Program-made: the position numbers and the translations under genes
Notes under the pieces: generated by a model
What the model was told of the DNA's origin: nothing
The model's database searches: none
The model's input: only the letters and a program-made list of their open reading frames with translations
Shown here: positions 63,166 to 64,000 of the stretch, piece after piece
Layout: the number at the start of each line of letters is the position of its first letter
Position numbering within the stretch: position 1 is the first letter of the stretch
Assembly (NCBI GenBank): GCA_050288705.1
Contig: JBNKEI010000198.1
Coordinates: 5,975-69,974 of the forward strand
DNA length: 64,000 nt
Origin: JBNKEI01 sp050288705
GTDB lineage: Bacteria; Myxococcota; Myxococcia; Myxococcales; UBA5297
Direction: 5' to 3'

Positions 63166-64000
63166 TTAGTTAATTTGCGGAATAGCAACCTGGCATACTT
63201 TATCGGGTGAAAGCCATTTGAGAGCATTCTGCCAAAATCGCTCGACCTGATAATCGGGATGATCTGTCCATTCACTATCATAAGTAACCCATTCGTCACC
63301 CCACACAAAGACATGACCATTTTTTGGCGTTGAAATAGCGCCAATATTCCAATTATTTTGTTTAGGCTCCCATGCAATAGGAGTTCCCCCTAATACCGGA
63401 TATCCATTATCCACGCCGACTTTGGAAATTGCTTCGGTAAGAATTGCAATATCATTCCAATGGGTTACTGGAATAGTACTGCCATTCACTTTTTGCAGTA
63501 TCTGCGTGTCGTCGTATTGAATATCATATGGTTTTAATAGCCTATTAACATTTTTTACTTCTGTTGGCTCGCCATAGCCAATAAGCGTCATCAGCCCTCC
63601 CCCCTGATTAACCCAGTTTTTTAGGGCCTCAACTTCCGTAATGGAATAGTCTCGCCCAATACCATGGTTGGTACTCGTTGCAGAACGGTCTGATCTCACA
63701 TTTTGAACAACAATCACCTGGTATTTTTGGAGAAGCTCACTAGTCAGTTCCTTATCAATTAGACCATCAACACCATAGTCGCTCTTTCCATTTAGCCAGT
63801 CTGCGAATACAGATCCCATCCCCCACGTGCCCGGATAACCTAATGTAGCGATTTTGAGACAGTCGCATACTCCATCGTAATTCTTATCTAGGTCGTCAAT
63901 CATTCCATTACCATCGTTGTCAATACCGTCGCATACCTCAAGATTCTTGGCAGTAAAAGATGGGTCATCAGAATTGTGTGTAGGGTCATCGCTAACAGAC
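63166..64000 (-). CDS. Secreted protein with TSP3-like calcium motif and GATase1-like domain, 5' part outside the window
   Basis: The frame is open to the window edge, so the N-terminus is missing; about 277 codons are visible. The first part reads EVCDGIDNDGNGMIDDLDKNYDGVCDC, a Cys-bracketed, Asp/Asn/Gly-rich motif of the thrombospondin type 3 or MopE kind, typical of secreted myxobacterial proteins. The rest, KIATLGYPGTWGMGS, QKYQVIVVQNVRSDRS, LKNWVNQGGGLMTLIGYG and NGHVFVWGDEWVTYDS, resembles a ThuA/GATase1-like fold. It is probably an extracellular or cell-surface protein. The vapC toxin is convergent. Confidence 0.8.
   Translation of the reverse strand, partial: SVSDDPTHNSDDPSFTAKNLEVCDGIDNDGNGMIDDLDKNYDGVCDCLKIATLGYPGTWGMGSVFADWLNGKSDYGVDGLIDKELTSELLQKYQVIVVQNVRSDRSATSTNHGIGRDYSITEVEALKNWVNQGGGLMTLIGYGEPTEVKNVNRLLKPYDIQYDDTQILQKVNGSTIPVTHWNDIAILTEAISKVGVDNGYPVLGGTPIAWEPKQNNWNIGAISTPKNGHVFVWGDEWVTYDSEWTDHPDYQVERFWQNALKWLSPDKVCQVAIPQIN

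Noticed and set aside
1..64000. CRISPR arrays, insertion sequences, rRNA or tRNA genes
   Set aside because: No regularly spaced direct repeats, transposase motifs or rRNA sequence were seen in a read-through of both strands.

Overview
The window looks like a chromosomal segment of a predatory or host-associated member of the former Deltaproteobacteria, most likely near Myxococcota. The best evidence is the mglB-mglA pair at 19.5-20.6 kb, which closely resembles the polarity switch of Myxococcus. It sits directly upstream of a co-oriented run of envelope genes that resembles the Glt (gliding/envelope machinery) core of myxobacteria. By eye the G+C is in the low to mid 40s percent, low for that group, and several segments depart from it.

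Layout. 1-2.5 kb: the end of a type III secretion export-gate locus (sctR 3' end, sctS, sctT, sctU). 2.5-20.6 kb: about sixteen genes all on the minus strand. Read in transcription order they are mglB, mglA, a block of secreted TPR, coiled-coil and FHA/TonB-like proteins resembling GltD-E-F-G, a cyclic-nucleotide-binding protein, then exopolysaccharide genes (outer-membrane barrel, Wza-like lipoprotein, UDP-glucose dehydrogenase) and a sensor kinase. 21-34.8 kb: housekeeping genes (ABC exporter, acyl-CoA ligase, mutM, hflKC, rplU-rpmA-obgE, ispB) mixed with unknown MORN/TPR and FHA proteins. 35.2-39.7 kb: an A+T-rich glycan locus with two glycosyltransferases and a flippase, one of them a chimeric glycosyltransferase-acetyltransferase. 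39.6-44.7 kb: thrC-apgM-GNAT-ttcA operon and an NmrA-like gene. 44.8-54.3 kb: small metabolic and RNA-modification genes, including two different RsmE homologues that flank a G+C-rich insert. 54.3-59.2 kb: one giant gene. 59.4-62.3 kb: a TyrR-like sigma54 activator divergent from alanine dehydrogenase. 62.4-63.2 kb: a toxin-antitoxin pair. 63.2-64 kb: the 3' part of a secreted-protein gene.

The most striking item is the giant minus-strand gene (54305-59155). I read its product as an AvrE/DspE-family type III effector: a propeller-like N-terminal half, then a C-terminal half ending in a motif shared with DspE. That family is best known from plant-pathogenic Gammaproteobacteria, where it forms a water/solute channel in host membranes. 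Finding it in a genome that carries Myxococcus-type MglAB and a type III export gate suggests a contact-dependent toxin delivery system in an unexpected lineage.

The best regulatory find is between the TyrR-like gene and ald: a perfect TyrR box, an abutting weak box and a sigma54-type -24/-12 element with exact spacing. All family assignments come from reading motifs by eye; no database search was run.
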